DNA of 64,000 nt from Callipepla californica brunnescens (GCA_023055505.1 JALIRH010000013.1:9052001-9116000); one strand, 5' to 3'. Counted from the first letter of the stretch, positions 41,301 to 52,357 are shown. A program made the numbers and translations. Notes: generated from the letters alone by a model not told the origin.

Positions 41301-41934
41301 AAGTCTGCCATGAGTCTGCATCAAAGGGAAATTGAATGACTTCCACATATTCTTTTCATTCCACTGCTGAAGTGAAATTACTTACAGCCAAGTCTGCTGG
41401 GCCGGGGCTCATAGCTTTACCATATGTGAGGCTAAGGATAGCCTGTGTATTTTTCATTGGCTACTATATGTATTTCAAGGTCATGAAGAACATATTGGAA
41501 TAGAATGTGTAACAAGTGGAACACAGTGTTTTAATTTAGTGGAAATGCTGTATCCCTGTATCTCTGACTCAGCTTGTAATTACGTTGAATTTAACTGAAT
41601 CAGCACTTACATGGAGATAATTGTTTTGCATTATCTGCCTAGGCTTAAGAGTTCCAATTTTAAAAGTCAAGAGTGTAAAACTCTGTATATTGATGTTAAG
41701 AGAGTCAGTCTAATATTGGTATTTGATCTAGGCTCTCTATCCTAAATATGTTGTGCTTAATACAGTATTTAATACCAAAAATTATGCGTAATTGCTACAG
41801 AACAGCTCCATGGCTCCCACATTCATTTTCAGAAGAAAAAATTACCAAGGTGTGAAAAAAGTGAAAATGTATAGAAATAGAAGAGGCTGATTGTAATATC
41901 AGTGAATATATTCATTTCTCTTTTTTCCTTTCAG
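35351..41934. other. Six and a half kilobases of noncoding DNA, no gene seen
   Basis: No frame exceeds 86 codons and none is recognisable. A strong pyrimidine tract ends in an ATTAG acceptor at 38061 (TTCTTTTCTTCTCATTAG), but the sequence after it has early stops and only a weak donor. Another T-rich acceptor ends near 41128. No transposon family was recognised. Confidence 0.55.
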
Positions 41935-42085
41935 CACCTCCTTTCTTCAATCACAAATTTGCTAGTAGATACGTTTTGCATGAAGCTATCATCGAAAAAC
42001 ATTAGCGATGTGCCGCTATTTCATTTTCTCTTGCTGAGCAAGAAAGGAAAAAAAAAATAAAAATGATTTCCTCATGTGCATGGGA
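41935..42085 (+). other. Candidate terminal exon with AATAAA signal, unproven
   Basis: A strong acceptor (TTCTCTTTTTTCCTTTCAG, to 41934) precedes a segment open for 41 codons in the acceptor-adjacent frame, ending in TAA at 42058-42060. AATAAA at 42056-42061 overlaps that stop and could be a poly(A) signal, with a TG-rich stretch after it. The segment has several CpG steps between 41970 and 42016, unusual for this window. The encoded residues include NISDVPLFHFLLLSKKGKKK and match nothing I know. The exact 3' border is a guess. Alternatives are a lncRNA exon, a conserved element, or chance. Confidence 0.22.
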
Positions 42086-44738
42086 GTTTATTCTGCCTGC
42101 CTAGGAGTACTGGACCACACAAGATTTTATGGACTGCCTGCCTTGTCATGGAGGCTCTACCCTAGCACTTAAACTTATGCTTAATTGCACACAGACAAGC
42201 TCTTTGTTAGGCCTTGAATATATGTCCTAAAGTCTTCATATATATGAGATCTAAACTCCATTTTATTATACAGGTATCTGCGGACAGTACTTGAACTGTA
42301 CTGATAGCTATGGTTAGTGCAGATAAATCCTTGCCCTTATTGCATCTTGCTCAGTTACACACATGTAGCTATACTGTTTCCAGAAAGTTAGAGCACAACG
42401 GAGAGGGAAGCTAAATTCCTAGGCCGAAACTGTAATCCTGCTGCTGTACATTGATTTCAAAGGCCTATTCAGTTGTGATGTCTGTTTATGTAGAACCTAC
42501 AGATTTTCCTGTCCTGAGACAGACAGCACCATTTCACAGTTTCAGGTACTAGTAAGACATGCAGAATCTTAGTCATTCTGTGATTGTTGTTCTGTGTCTA
42601 ATAATCCTATGTTATTTAAGAGATAAAAGGTCGATGAACAGGGCTTGAAAGACCATGAAAATATGTGAATAATACATTTCTGCTTAATTTGAAGGGGTCT
42701 AACTGTTGAGCATCAACTAGTGGGAACTGTCAAAGAGATAAGAAGAAGGAAATACACAGAGCTGACAATGTAAAGAGTCCATAATTGACACATTAGAGTT
42801 TGAGATAACTTAAACTGGTGTTTCAAGGCCATTTCCTTCTGGATTCTGTTTTTCATCCAGTTAAGGTGGTAAAATACATGTCAGAGGTTTTGCAACAGTA
42901 CTGTGGCTGTAAATCCACTGGTTCAAGACTCAGCCTAGCTGTGAAGCTTGTGGGATTTCAGATGTCTCAAATGGTTAGCAAAGAAAAAGATAGATCTGAG
43001 AAAATATTATGTACATAATGAGATAAAGGCAAGTGCTATCCTGGTTTGCTTGCTGAGAAGGTATTGTGATCCAGATCTTACCCTCTGCCCTGCTATGCAA
43101 ATTCTTAAGCAGCATTTTGCATCATAGTTCTTTAATTATTCACTTAAAAGCAGATGAAATGGAAATGCTGAAAGGAACTGATTGTGGTCATAATTTCTTT
43201 TTTCTGTGTGTCTGCTCCTAGATTGTATATAATACCAGTATGTTACATCTTTCAAAATTAATATACCCCTTGTTTTTATACTTGGTCAGCTACAATTCTT
43301 ATGCCATAACATATAATGGAGCCAGGAATGCTTTGAATTTATCTTTTCATACAGAGAATAAATTTAAGATTGACATTTTACCAAGGCTAAAACTGCACCT
43401 AATAATGAAATCCAACTAAATTTTGCATCAGCTTCTGACTGATTTACACCTGCAACTCAATGCTATTCAATTAGAGACATAAGTATCTGGAACTGCACCT
43501 GTGCCTGAATTAAAGTTGCAGAGACTCATTTGCCTGCAGAACAGGAGACAAACTTGTGTAATGACAACTTGTAATGGCATTTCAGCTCTGAGGCATATAC
43601 AGTGATGATATCTCAGGGATGTTTGAGCTGCTTTCTTTAGTTCTCAAAGCAAAATATTTGATATCATGACCTTTGTGCAATGCAAGATGGATTAAGAGCC
43701 TGAATCACTACTTTGCCATCCAGAAATTTGAACAATATTTTCAGTTATTGTAGACAGCAAGATACATAAAAGTGCTTTGTCTCCAGCTGGTGGTATATAT
43801 CGTATGTATTCCTTTACACATATTCTGCTGACATAAAGAGGGAATCAATCTGATTTGCGGATCAAATCAAAGTAGCAATGCTCCTATCTGGCCTTATATG
43901 CCAAAATCCAACTAGAAATCTTGAATCCATCTTTTATCTCTTCCACAAGTGTTTTTCTGTTTCCCAGATCTTGAGAAATCATTATCAGCTAGCATTATGA
44001 GCAGATTCTTCTCAAATTCTACACTAACTGTGAAATGTGAAACTGCTCTTCTGTAGAAATCAGAATGAAGATGCATAGCTTTGACGACCACTAAGATAAA
44101 CTTCTATGCCACTATAAATTCTTTATAAAATTCAATGATAAATTCTTTAAAATTAAACTTTTGCTCAGTTTAGCTATGATGAAAAAAATCAACCTAATAA
44201 GTATAGCTCGTCTGCAAATAAAAATTCAGAGTATACTAAGTCTTGAATTTTTTTCTAATTGCAGTGATAAGACCCAATTTACCAATCCAGTGATCCTTGA
44301 GATTCCTTTCTAATTATCTGGGATCACTGACCATCTCTGCCTATTTTTAACACAGAAGCATGAAACTGCAGTTTAGCAGTCTGTTTTTCACGATTATTGT
44401 ATTTCGTTATTTTGGAATTCTACAGGTGATTTTTAGAGCTACTTTAGATTCTGATCACTGGAAGTTTGGAAAGCATGGGGTAGTAGAAAATCTGCAAAAA
44501 AGCTGGTTTGAAAAACAACAACAAATGCACACATACTGTACAATTTAAAATATGTAACTGCAGAGGCTTTTTCTGTTGACTTTTGAGTCAGTGGCTCTCA
44601 GTAAGTGGGTAACATGGCAGACACTGATTTGAGGGCACTGTCTATTCACTTCTCAGTGCAAAAGGAATTTTTCATTTCATGCATCATTTATAATTTGCTG
44701 CAGTGGCAATGAGAAGTCTTTCTTTCCCTTTCTCTCTC
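42086..44738. other. AT-rich noncoding stretch, no gene seen
   Basis: No supported frame. A degenerate 24-bp tandem duplication (ATAAATTCTTT repeated) lies at 44114-44160. The string CTGACTGATTTACACCTGCA near 43435 resembles old amniote repeats, but is too short to call. Confidence 0.55.
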
Positions 44739-44762
44739 TATATATGCATGTGTGTATATATA
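44739..44762 (+). repeat. Alternating TA/TG tract
   Basis: Twenty-four nt of strictly alternating pyrimidine and purine (TATATATGCATGTGTGTATA and on), preceded by a TC-rich tract. It is simple sequence with Z-DNA or cruciform potential. Confidence 0.85.
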
Positions 44763-45264
44763 AGCTTTAATACATATATATTTTAAGGTGAAGAGAGTGT
44801 GCCTTGTCAGCCTTCCCTAACCTGTGAGTCTTCTGTGTGTAACATTTTATGGGAAAAATTGCATCAACGCAAGTTTCTGCATGCACTTACCTCTGGGAGA
44901 CAGGAAAGAACACTAAAATAGTAGCTGCAGTGTAGGCATTTAATTATAAGATATGTTGGAGCATTTCAGTAACACCCCAGCTGCTGCCCAACTGCACGTA
45001 GAATTAATTCAGACCTGAAAATGGGAAAACTTTGAGAAAACAGAGACACTGAGAACTTATTTTCATGAAATACAGGTATTTTTTCATAGTCGCAAATGCA
45101 GGTAAATCTAACTAACATATTTAGTATATCAGCATGACAAGAACGGTAGCTTGAATGTCCAGTTTAAACAAGACACAGTTATGACTTTCTGACATCATGT
45201 GGTACTTAAGGTCTGTTAAGATGCTATTGGGAGCCATAAAGGGAGAATGAGGCCACATTAGACC

Positions 45265-45304
45265 ACATTCTTGGTCTAATGAATACATTCTTGGTCAAAT
45301 GAAT
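45265..45304 (+). repeat. 20-bp tandem duplication
   Basis: ACATTCTTGGTCTAATGAAT at 45265-45284 is followed directly by the same sequence with one change (T to A at the 13th base) at 45285-45304. The 19/20 identity indicates a fairly recent replication-slippage duplication. Confidence 0.95.
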
Positions 45305-45505
45305 GCTAAAATAGTTTAACTGTTTATTTAGAAATAAAATATTTCTTTTCTTTTGAAGGAGAAAACTCTTTCAGTGTAGTAATGATGCCATCAATTTAAT
45401 GGCATGTATACAATGAGGTGTCTTCCCAGGACTACCTGTAGACAACTGCATCATCCTCTGGTCTTGTTACCCTTCCTCTTTCAGATGCTTTTCCATGCAG
45501 CATCT

Positions 45506-45528
45506 CCCCCCCCTCCCCTCCCAACCCC
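45506..45528 (-). other. G-quadruplex motif on the minus strand
   Basis: The + strand has C8-T-C4-T-C3-AA-C4. The minus strand therefore has four or more G-runs of at least three, separated by 1-2 nt loops, which fits the standard intramolecular G4 rule. It is the only such motif I noticed in an otherwise AT-rich window. Confidence 0.8.
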
Positions 45529-46036
45529 TTTATTTTTTTTCTTATTTTGTTCAATTGGTTTGAGATGCCCCAGTGTTTGTGACTGCCTGGATTTGATTGA
45601 TTACTGGGTCTACAGCTTTCTGAAAAGTTTGATGAAATTTATTGCATGAACTGTTCTTTTATGCTCAACATTTTTTCTTATCTGGCTGATATATTTGATG
45701 GCATATCAGTAAAACTGGGTAGAAGCTGACCTGGGCAGGGGTGATAGACCTATGAGGTGAAGGTGCACAGAAGTCTTAAAGATGTCATGTTCTTGCCTGA
45801 TGTGCTTTGGGTCAATCTCTCTGACACTGGGTGAATTGAAATATATCCCCTTTGGAGGTCCCAAAAGGGGGACTCTGAGAGCTACAGATCACCAACAAAT
45901 AGCAGCGTTTTGTCATTTCTTCTTTTTTTTCCCCCATTTTTATTGTACTGTCCTAAGGTAGCGAAGCCAAGACAGCAGCTTTTATACATGCTGCCTGCAT
46001 TTGCCTGACTCCTCCTTGTTTTTTGTGTTGTTCTTG
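45529..46036. other. Noncoding stretch, no gene seen
   Basis: A short string near 45835-45870 (CCCCTTTGGAGGTCCC) loosely resembles a CR1 3' tail, but lacks the terminal repeat and is not called. No gene or other element is visible. Confidence 0.5.
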
Positions 46037-46054
46037 TTTTTTTTTTTTTTTTTT
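46037..46054 (+). repeat. T18 homopolymer
   Basis: Eighteen consecutive T residues, continuing into a pyrimidine-rich tract. Confidence 0.95.
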
Positions 46055-46409
46055 CTTTCTTCCCTTCCCACAAAGAAAAAGCAAAAAGAAACATTATTAG
46101 AGATTCCAGTGAGGAAAGATCTAAAAGCTCTCCTGCAATCTACATGAAAGAAAAAACTATTGACTGTATGCCAACAAAGGCTTTGATCAGACAATATGAA
46201 AAAAAAATCCTCAGACTTCTAGTAAGCCCACCTTGAGACACAGCTCCATGGGAAACCAGCGCTCACAGAATTCCCTTCTCGTAATCAAACCTGTCTTAAC
46301 AGTCAAAATATTAATGCAGGTCATAGCTAAAGCACAGCTACTCTGTTGGTACGTAAGCTTCCTTTTGGCAGTGAAACTATTTATAATCCTTTGCATACTC
46401 TTCCTCCAA

Positions 46410-46462
46410 GTTTTTTACGTTTATTTTTGTTTTTGTTTTTATTTTATTTTTTTATTTTTTCC
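46410..46462 (+). repeat. T-rich low-complexity tract
   Basis: A T-rich run with scattered A and G ends in TTTTTTCCAG (to 46464), which looks like a splice acceptor. No exon-like sequence or donor follows before the CR1 copy, so it is listed as low complexity only. Confidence 0.8.
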
Positions 46463-46555
46463 AGTTTTAATAGAGCAGCCAAAATGTAGAGAAAGAGTGT
46501 AGTCACCCATGGTCATTATGTTCTGTTGAATGAGAAAAATAACCTATTTGATCCC

Positions 46556-46945
46556 TAATAATCTTCGCAGCCCTCTCCTGGGTTCTCTCTAGAATTTCTC
46601 TGTCTTTGTTGAATTAAAGGACCCAGAACTGTACACAATGCTCCAGATGTGGCTTCGCCAGGTGGAGCAGAAGGGGGAACATCACAGGCCTTGCTCTGCT
46701 GGCCACACTCTTTTTTAATGCACTGCAGGATATCATTGCCTTCTTGACCACAAGGGCACACTGCTGGCTCATGGCCACCCTGTTGTCCACCTGGACACCC
46801 AGGTCCTTCTTCTCTGCAGAGCTTCTTTCCAGCAGGTCATCCCATAACTGGTATTGATCTGTGCAGCTGTTCCTCCCCAGCTGTAGCATTTGGGTGTAGG
46901 ACTCTGCACTTGTTACTCTTTCTGAAAAGTGAAACTTACTGAATG
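46556..46945 (-). mobile_element. CR1 LINE ORF2 fragment, antisense, lacking its 3' end
   Basis: The minus-strand frame 46614-46958 carries well-known CR1 ORF2 blocks: LGRNSCTDQYQLWDDLLERS, then SAEKKDLGVQVDNRVAMSQQ, then CALVVKKA and a VQFWVL end. These belong to the region between the reverse-transcriptase core and the C terminus, where intact CR1 proteins read SSAEKDLGVLVDNKL-type sequence. This copy stops well before the CR1 3' terminus at its low-coordinate edge, so it is truncated at both ends, by deletion or decay. No host function is expected. Confidence 0.92.
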
Positions 46946-47779
46946 GTTGTGACATCATAGCTGTGGAACTGGCAAAGAGACAAAATGGAAACTAATTTCT
47001 CCGTAGTTAATTGAAATTTCCCTAGACTGGGTGAATTTCCAATATTATTCTTCCTCTGTTGTCTTACAAGTACAAAGAAAATTAAATAGATCAAAATATT
47101 CTGTTTCAAAATGTTGCCTAAATGGAAAGGACAATATAGGTATCTCAGATTTACTCAGAGACTGCATAGGTTTAGATTAATTCCATGAGACTCTAAGATA
47201 TTCTCAAAGGTGAGTTTTCTGGTCTTAATAATGACAACCTGCACAAAGCAGGAAAAATGTGTGTATTCATGCACATGTTTTCTGACAGTTTTCACTTGTC
47301 ACTGTATTTGTTTGAAATAAAAATACTTCTGTTGGTTTATTCTAGCTGTATGCCTTTTAAACCTTTTGGCTTCAGCTTCTGATGAGTCCTCAAGAGCATA
47401 TAAACTGACATCTGTGATATTTGGCTCATCTTGGAAGTTCTTCATTTCCCCAGGTGATTTTCAGCTTGTTTTGAGTTAACTTCTGTTATCCGCATATTCA
47501 TGGCCAGGGTTACCCCTGAGGAAGGGAAAAAATATTTTCTCTCTTGACAAAATAAAGTATCTTTTTTTCTCCGCTCTTCATTTTGTACCACTACAATAAT
47601 GGCTTTGTATGAGGTTTCAGATTTAGTTCCATAGAGAAGAGGCATTTGCGTTAGCTTGTCTGTAGTGCCATTGTGAGGCTCCAGAGAGAGCTGTAAATCA
47701 AACATGTATAAATATACAGTATTTCAGTTTTTATAAATTATTCTATTCCATCGTGCTTAGCTTTGTTATGACTATTATG
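46946..47779. other. Noncoding stretch, no gene seen
   Basis: The frame at 47442-47705 (minus, 87 codons) is unrecognised and lacks a supported exon context. No repeats were recognised. Confidence 0.55.
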
Positions 47780-47830
47780 GATCAGAGAATCATGGAACTG
47801 CATGACTGAAAGAGCCTAAAATGTTAGGTA
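47780..47830 (-). repeat. Possible CR1 3' tail, antisense
   Basis: ATCAGAGAATCATGGAACTG resembles the complement of the CR1 terminus (atcatagaatcatagaatgg...). The following GACTGAAAGAGCCTAAAATG fits the next block loosely. It is short and diverged. Confidence 0.4.
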
Positions 47831-48668
47831 TCCGATGTACTAAAATAGTAATACCTCATGGGCATTTATTCAGCAAACAGTAACATAAGTCTCATACTGT
47901 TGACTGTATAACTATTAGTTGTATTCACCATTGTCTCTCTCACAAGTCTGACTGTGAGTATGCAGATATTGATTGTCATATTCCACAATAAAACTTCTGA
48001 GAACAGAAAGAGCTATGGAGTGCAAGATGCTATTCAGTATTGAGTGTCAGTGCTAGTGCTGGATTATTTTGCTTTATATGAGATGAGGGTGCTCTTTTAA
48101 GTTGATAAAATAATAAATCAAGTTATGTGCATATTAGGCAACTTTTAATAAAATTAATGTCAGTGCAATTCGTCATCTCTGTGTTCCGTATGTGCCAATT
48201 CATCAAAACAACATTCTCGTAGGGGACTGTCTCAATAAATAATTATTTCTTTGTCCAGCCCTTCTAAAGGGCATGTGAGAGCACTTGCTGATTCATCAGT
48301 GCTATTGCTGAGGTAAAACTTCTCTGATCTTCAACAGAATTGTGGTTCATCTTGGTAATTTTTTCCCCCTTTTTATTTCATGTTTTATTTCATTTACCGT
48401 TGACACCAAGGAATGAAAATACTTGTATGAACATCTTGAGAACAACCTGCTTCCATAATTGCCATGGTGTTCATCTGCAAAGTCCTTTGTTTATAGCAGA
48501 TCTCTGATTATAATTTTAGGAAGCATATTGAGTTCAAGATTTTACTTCTGTTGCTATGTGAGCAGCATAGGGCTTAGCAGTTGGAGTTTCCAGACATAAC
48601 AAAGGATTTTTTTCAGAATTTTATCATGCTTTTTTTCTTAAAATATCATCTTTCAAATGAAAAAAAAA

Positions 48669-48709
48669 TACTAAAATATACTAAAAATACTAAATATACT
48701 AAAATACTG
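48669..48709 (+). repeat. Degenerate (ATACTAAA)n minisatellite
   Basis: About five ATACTAAA-type units (ATACTAAA, ATATACTAAAA, ATACTAAAT and so on) follow an A-run. It is local slippage-derived sequence. Confidence 0.85.
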
Positions 48710-48810
48710 ATTATCTCTGCATTTAAATTTTACAACTGTGGTTTGTGAAGAAAAAAAAAAGATGGTAGAATTAGAAGTTCAGCTCTCATTGAGTTGGAAT
48801 TACATAATTC

Positions 48811-49336
48811 ACTCCAGAAATAATGCCTTACATATATTTCCATGGAAATTACAACAGCTAGAAAATGATAACACTTTTTGATATAGCAAATTTCCAGCTA
48901 CAAAATACTATTTTTCAAAATACTCACCACCACTAGCTGTGCATTTTCACCAGGGATGAGCAGGAGTCTGCAGGCTGTGCTGTACCAGTGGAGGTGATCC
49001 ACAGCCATTGTCAAAACTGATTAAATGCACCACTCATTGCCTCACTATTTTCACTGTTTGGTCTCCATAAGTTGTCAGCAAGCATCAATGAATTTCAGTG
49101 AGTGCCATTTTTTCTGCACTGAAGAATTCATTTCCACCCCTTTGCTTTATACGCACTTCCATGTCAGATGCCAGGCTGCTAGACTTCCCCTCTGCTGCTA
49201 TCTGTCGCACAACAACAAAATGTAATGAAATATTGATGGGAAGGTTCAGCATCTACTGCCATACCACCAACATCCACCTCTGATGTTGGAGGCCAGCATC
49301 ATAAAATAGGAGGCATTATTTTTGGAACAGCCCCTG
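48811..49336 (-). mobile_element. Mariner DNA transposon, internally deleted copy (Galluhop / Mariner1_GG-like)
   Basis: Inverted ends are visible: CTCCAGAAATAATGCCT at the left and, on the opposite strand, TTCCAAAAATAATGCCT at the right (15 of 17 matching). On the minus strand, starting from the right-hand side, a degraded mariner transposase N-terminal block reads AEKMALTEIH, stop, CLLTTYGDQTVK. Only about 150 bp further on comes the family's C-terminal block, seen as KCTASGGEYFEK. The catalytic middle is missing. Length is about 0.5 kb, against roughly 1.2-1.3 kb for a full mariner. It is therefore a non-autonomous, dead copy with in-frame stops. The sequence matches the galliform mariner family as I remember it; the exact termini and TA target duplication are not certain. 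Confidence 0.85.
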
Positions 49337-50701
49337 TAGATGAGCAAGCCAAGTATTACCGCTTCCAGTTCATGCATCCATAAACTGAAGCATAATGAGG
49401 TTATGGAATGTACTTGAGAGTACTCATCAAACTGCAAGTGATACCTTCAAGCAGTGAAAAGTTCTGAGAGTAACCCATGGCCACACGATGTATGGACCGA
49501 AGTCTATAAAAAAAGAAGTGTATGTTAAATGATATTAGAGAAATATTTTAAATGATCTGAGCAGTTGAAACAAACTGAAAAAAAAGCATAAAATTTTACA
49601 TTCTGAAAAAATAACTAATTTATACTCACAATATTTTAAAACTTATTTGTTCTTCAAAGGCTTTAAAAAGAAAATTGAAGGAGAAAACTCTCGCCACATT
49701 TCTTAAAGCAAATATTTTATTTCTGGAAAATGTTATTGTAATTCCTTGATTCTAACCTCAGAGATTAGGGAATATGACTGGAATAAGTTAGAGATATGTT
49801 ATCAAAAATGTATTTCTCTTAGTCAAAAAAATAAGAAACTGCTTTTCAGCTCTCATGTACAGTTGGTGCGGACTGCACTGTCCTAGTTTGGGTCTAGTGC
49901 AAAGTAATAGCACATAGTTCCTCAAATTCACTTTGCATACCAAGCCTACACTTGGCAACAGTTTTAAACCTGGAGGTATACAATTAGCAATTAACTCATC
50001 TGGCACTGAATAGCCATTAACCAGCTTTTAGTTTTCAGATAGATATCATTAGTTAAGGGCTGGCGCAGCATGTGGGGCTGTTAACTATGAGCCACACAGC
50101 TCGTGCTTCTCCGCATCATTCCTCCAGTTATCGATGACCTTGTACTCAGGGGAGGAAAATGAGATATTCTGCAGTCATTAAGAATACACTGCAGTATATG
50201 TGATGACACCTAGGCAATCAAAACTATCTCCATCAAATCGCAGGTGACATTTTCATTAGCTCAACAGTTTCTGGGCTTTGATTAGGAAATGACTCCTGGA
50301 GAAAAGAAGAAAAAGTCATGTTATTTCTTACTTCTGCCATAAATGTTGCACTTTTTTTTAACTGCTTTTTTCCAGTCCTCCTTGGCAGCCAGCTCACAAA
50401 GTTTTATAATGTGGAATATTAGTAGGATAAGTGGTGAATACTTCTAATAGCAGATGGGGAATGTTTTACTGTGGGGCCGTCTGTATATAGACAGTTCATG
50501 AATATTATGGGACAGTATATACAGTATTTCTAGGGAAAAAAAAAAAGAGCATAACTAAAATTTATATTTATAATTTCTGATAGTTTCATTGAACTTAAAG
50601 ATTTTATTACATGAGCTACAAGAAGTCTTGAATGTGAAAACAACATAGGTAAGTCTAGACAGGTACAAATGGATTATTTCTGTTAAGCTTGGTCACTTAG
50701 A
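49337..50701. other. AT-rich noncoding stretch, no gene seen
   Basis: No supported frame. The frame at 49788-50006 (minus) is unrecognised. The sequence directly right of the mariner copy (49337-49510) is complex and unique, and does not obviously continue the element. Confidence 0.55.
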
Positions 50702-50781
50702 ATTGGTATTCGCATGTGGCATTGACCATTATGAAACTGAGATTGGTAATCACATATGGTGTTGACCAATGTGAAACTGGG
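50702..50781 (+). repeat. 40-bp tandem duplication with paired CCAAT-type motifs
   Basis: Two adjacent 40-bp copies, 50702-50741 and 50742-50781, match at 32 of 40 positions by direct comparison. Each begins ATTGGTA and contains a TTGACCA core and a TGAAACTG end. ATTGG is the complement of CCAAT, so the array holds regularly spaced CCAAT-type boxes; the second copy also has ACCAAT on the + strand. The divergence suggests an old duplication. Confidence 0.9.
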
Positions 50782-50936
50782 ATATTCTCGTTTAAGATTT
50801 GCCATGACTGGGACACGTGAATAGTTGCTATAAACTCCTATTCTTAACAATATCCATTCATTATATTCTCCATTTAAGAAACGTGGTCTGAAAACACTGC
50901 AACTGCCAATTATTCAGGATGTCTGTGAAGTAATTT

Positions 50937-50980
50937 GGTATCATCCCCACTTTACATATGTGGCAACAGATTCAGCTTTG
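50937..50980 (-). repeat. MIR/L2-like 3' fossil
   Basis: GGTATCATCCCCACTTTACA, followed by TATGTGGCAACAGATTCAG, resembles the complement of the shared MIR/L2 tail (tattatccccattttacagatgaggaaactgaggc). Which of the two families it belongs to cannot be decided from this piece. Confidence 0.5.
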
Positions 50981-51689
50981 ATCTTGACATTGAGGTGCTC
51001 AGCAGCAATTCAAATCAGATCGTTTCTGATTCTTCTCATCGCAGGGGAGACAGCCACTGCCTTGCCTCTCAAACCTCAAAATTAAATCACGATAGGGATG
51101 TGAACTCTGGGCCCCTACAAACCTCTGTTCAGTCCCCCAGCTTATTGACTATTCTGGGCTGCTATTCTCCCAAGGAAGCTGCTCTAATTTGAATAAATAT
51201 TTAAATATTAATTGGAGCAGAGACAGACAGTCACAGCAAAGTGAAGCAGTTTGGTTAGAATAAATCAGCATTTTCTTGTTAAATAAGTCCATTTCAAGCA
51301 GGAAGTTTCTGTCACATTAAAGCAGTTTGGTTATATAAATGGAAAGCAAAACCTATATGAAATCTCTAAAAAAGACCACAGACAAATGAAAGATGAGGAA
51401 AATAATATTTTAGGTTCATTTTTGACCAGCTGTAATGCATCTGTAACTTTGCTTTCATGATTCTGCATTCCTTATGTAAATTTACAAAATTAAACACAAG
51501 ATAACAGAATGTATGGCAATCTATTAAAAACTGAAACAGCTGAGGAACAATGTCCCAAAAAGGACTTTGTAGAAATTCTATGTGATATTATGTAGTTCTC
51601 AAATGATCTTTAGGCAAATTATACTCTTTACTTCTTTCTGGTAGTGAACAGCTTGAAGAAAGAGTAAATGACAAAACAGCCCTTCAGGG
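50981..51689. other. Noncoding stretch, no gene seen
   Basis: The plus frame 50935-51192 begins inside the MIR/L2-like fossil and shows no domain. AGCAGTTTGGTTA-type strings occur twice near 51247 and 51321, a weak dispersed repeat. Confidence 0.5.
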
Positions 51690-51718
51690 AAAAAAAAAAA
51701 TAAAATAAAAAAAAAAAA
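51690..51718 (+). repeat. A-rich tract
   Basis: Twenty-nine nt of A interrupted by two T residues. Confidence 0.95.
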
Positions 51719-52307
51719 GACAGAAAACATTTCTTTAGTAGAAATGCTTATTTCTTTGGTAAGAATAATCTGTCTGCTGCTTCAGTTTTTGGTTCACTAT
51801 TTTCTAGCCATATTCCAGAAAAATGTGAACTATTCTACAGCACTGGATGTCAAAAAGAGCTGGAAGACTGACTTCAGATTTGCCCTGGGAGGGCAATCCA
51901 GAGGGCAATCTTGTCTGTGCTGTACTTCTGGCAGCTTGCTTCTCTGAGCAGGAGGTTGGGGAGTGCTTCAGCCCACACAGCCTCAAAGCTGAGCTGTAAC
52001 GGGTGTCACTGGTGGTATGCTCATATATGCTTCTTGTGAAATGCCAATTTGTCGTTTTCACAGGGAAGAAGTCACTCTGATTCATTTTCCATTTTGCAAA
52101 ATGTCCTAGAGCTGTTACTCTTTTCTGCTGTTCTTTCAGGGTTCATCTCCTATAACATTAAACTGAATTGTCTATTTGAGGTACTTAAAGGCAGCGTTTT
52201 TGTATACTGGACTTCAACATGCATCCTTGGCAAAGTGTCTGAGGTTAGATAGGGCCAGCCTAGACTCATCCTCTTCCCTGGCCAGATATATTAGGAAGAA
52301 TGTAGTC

Positions 52308-52357
52308 AGCACTTTGCAGAGAACATCTGTAGAGCACTTTGTAGAGAATATTGTATT
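52308..52357 (+). repeat. 25-bp degenerate tandem duplication
   Basis: AGCACTTTGCAGAGAACATC and following (52308-52332) is repeated as AGCACTTTGTAGAGAATATT and following (52333-52357). The first 17 bases of the two copies differ once; the ends are more diverged. Confidence 0.8.

Noticed and set aside
45835..45870. CR1 3' tail (CCCCTTTGGAGGTCCC)
   Set aside because: Only one short block matches and the terminal repeat is absent.
46614..46958. 114-codon minus-strand frame as a host gene
   Set aside because: Clear CR1 ORF2 blocks, so it is part of a transposon fragment.
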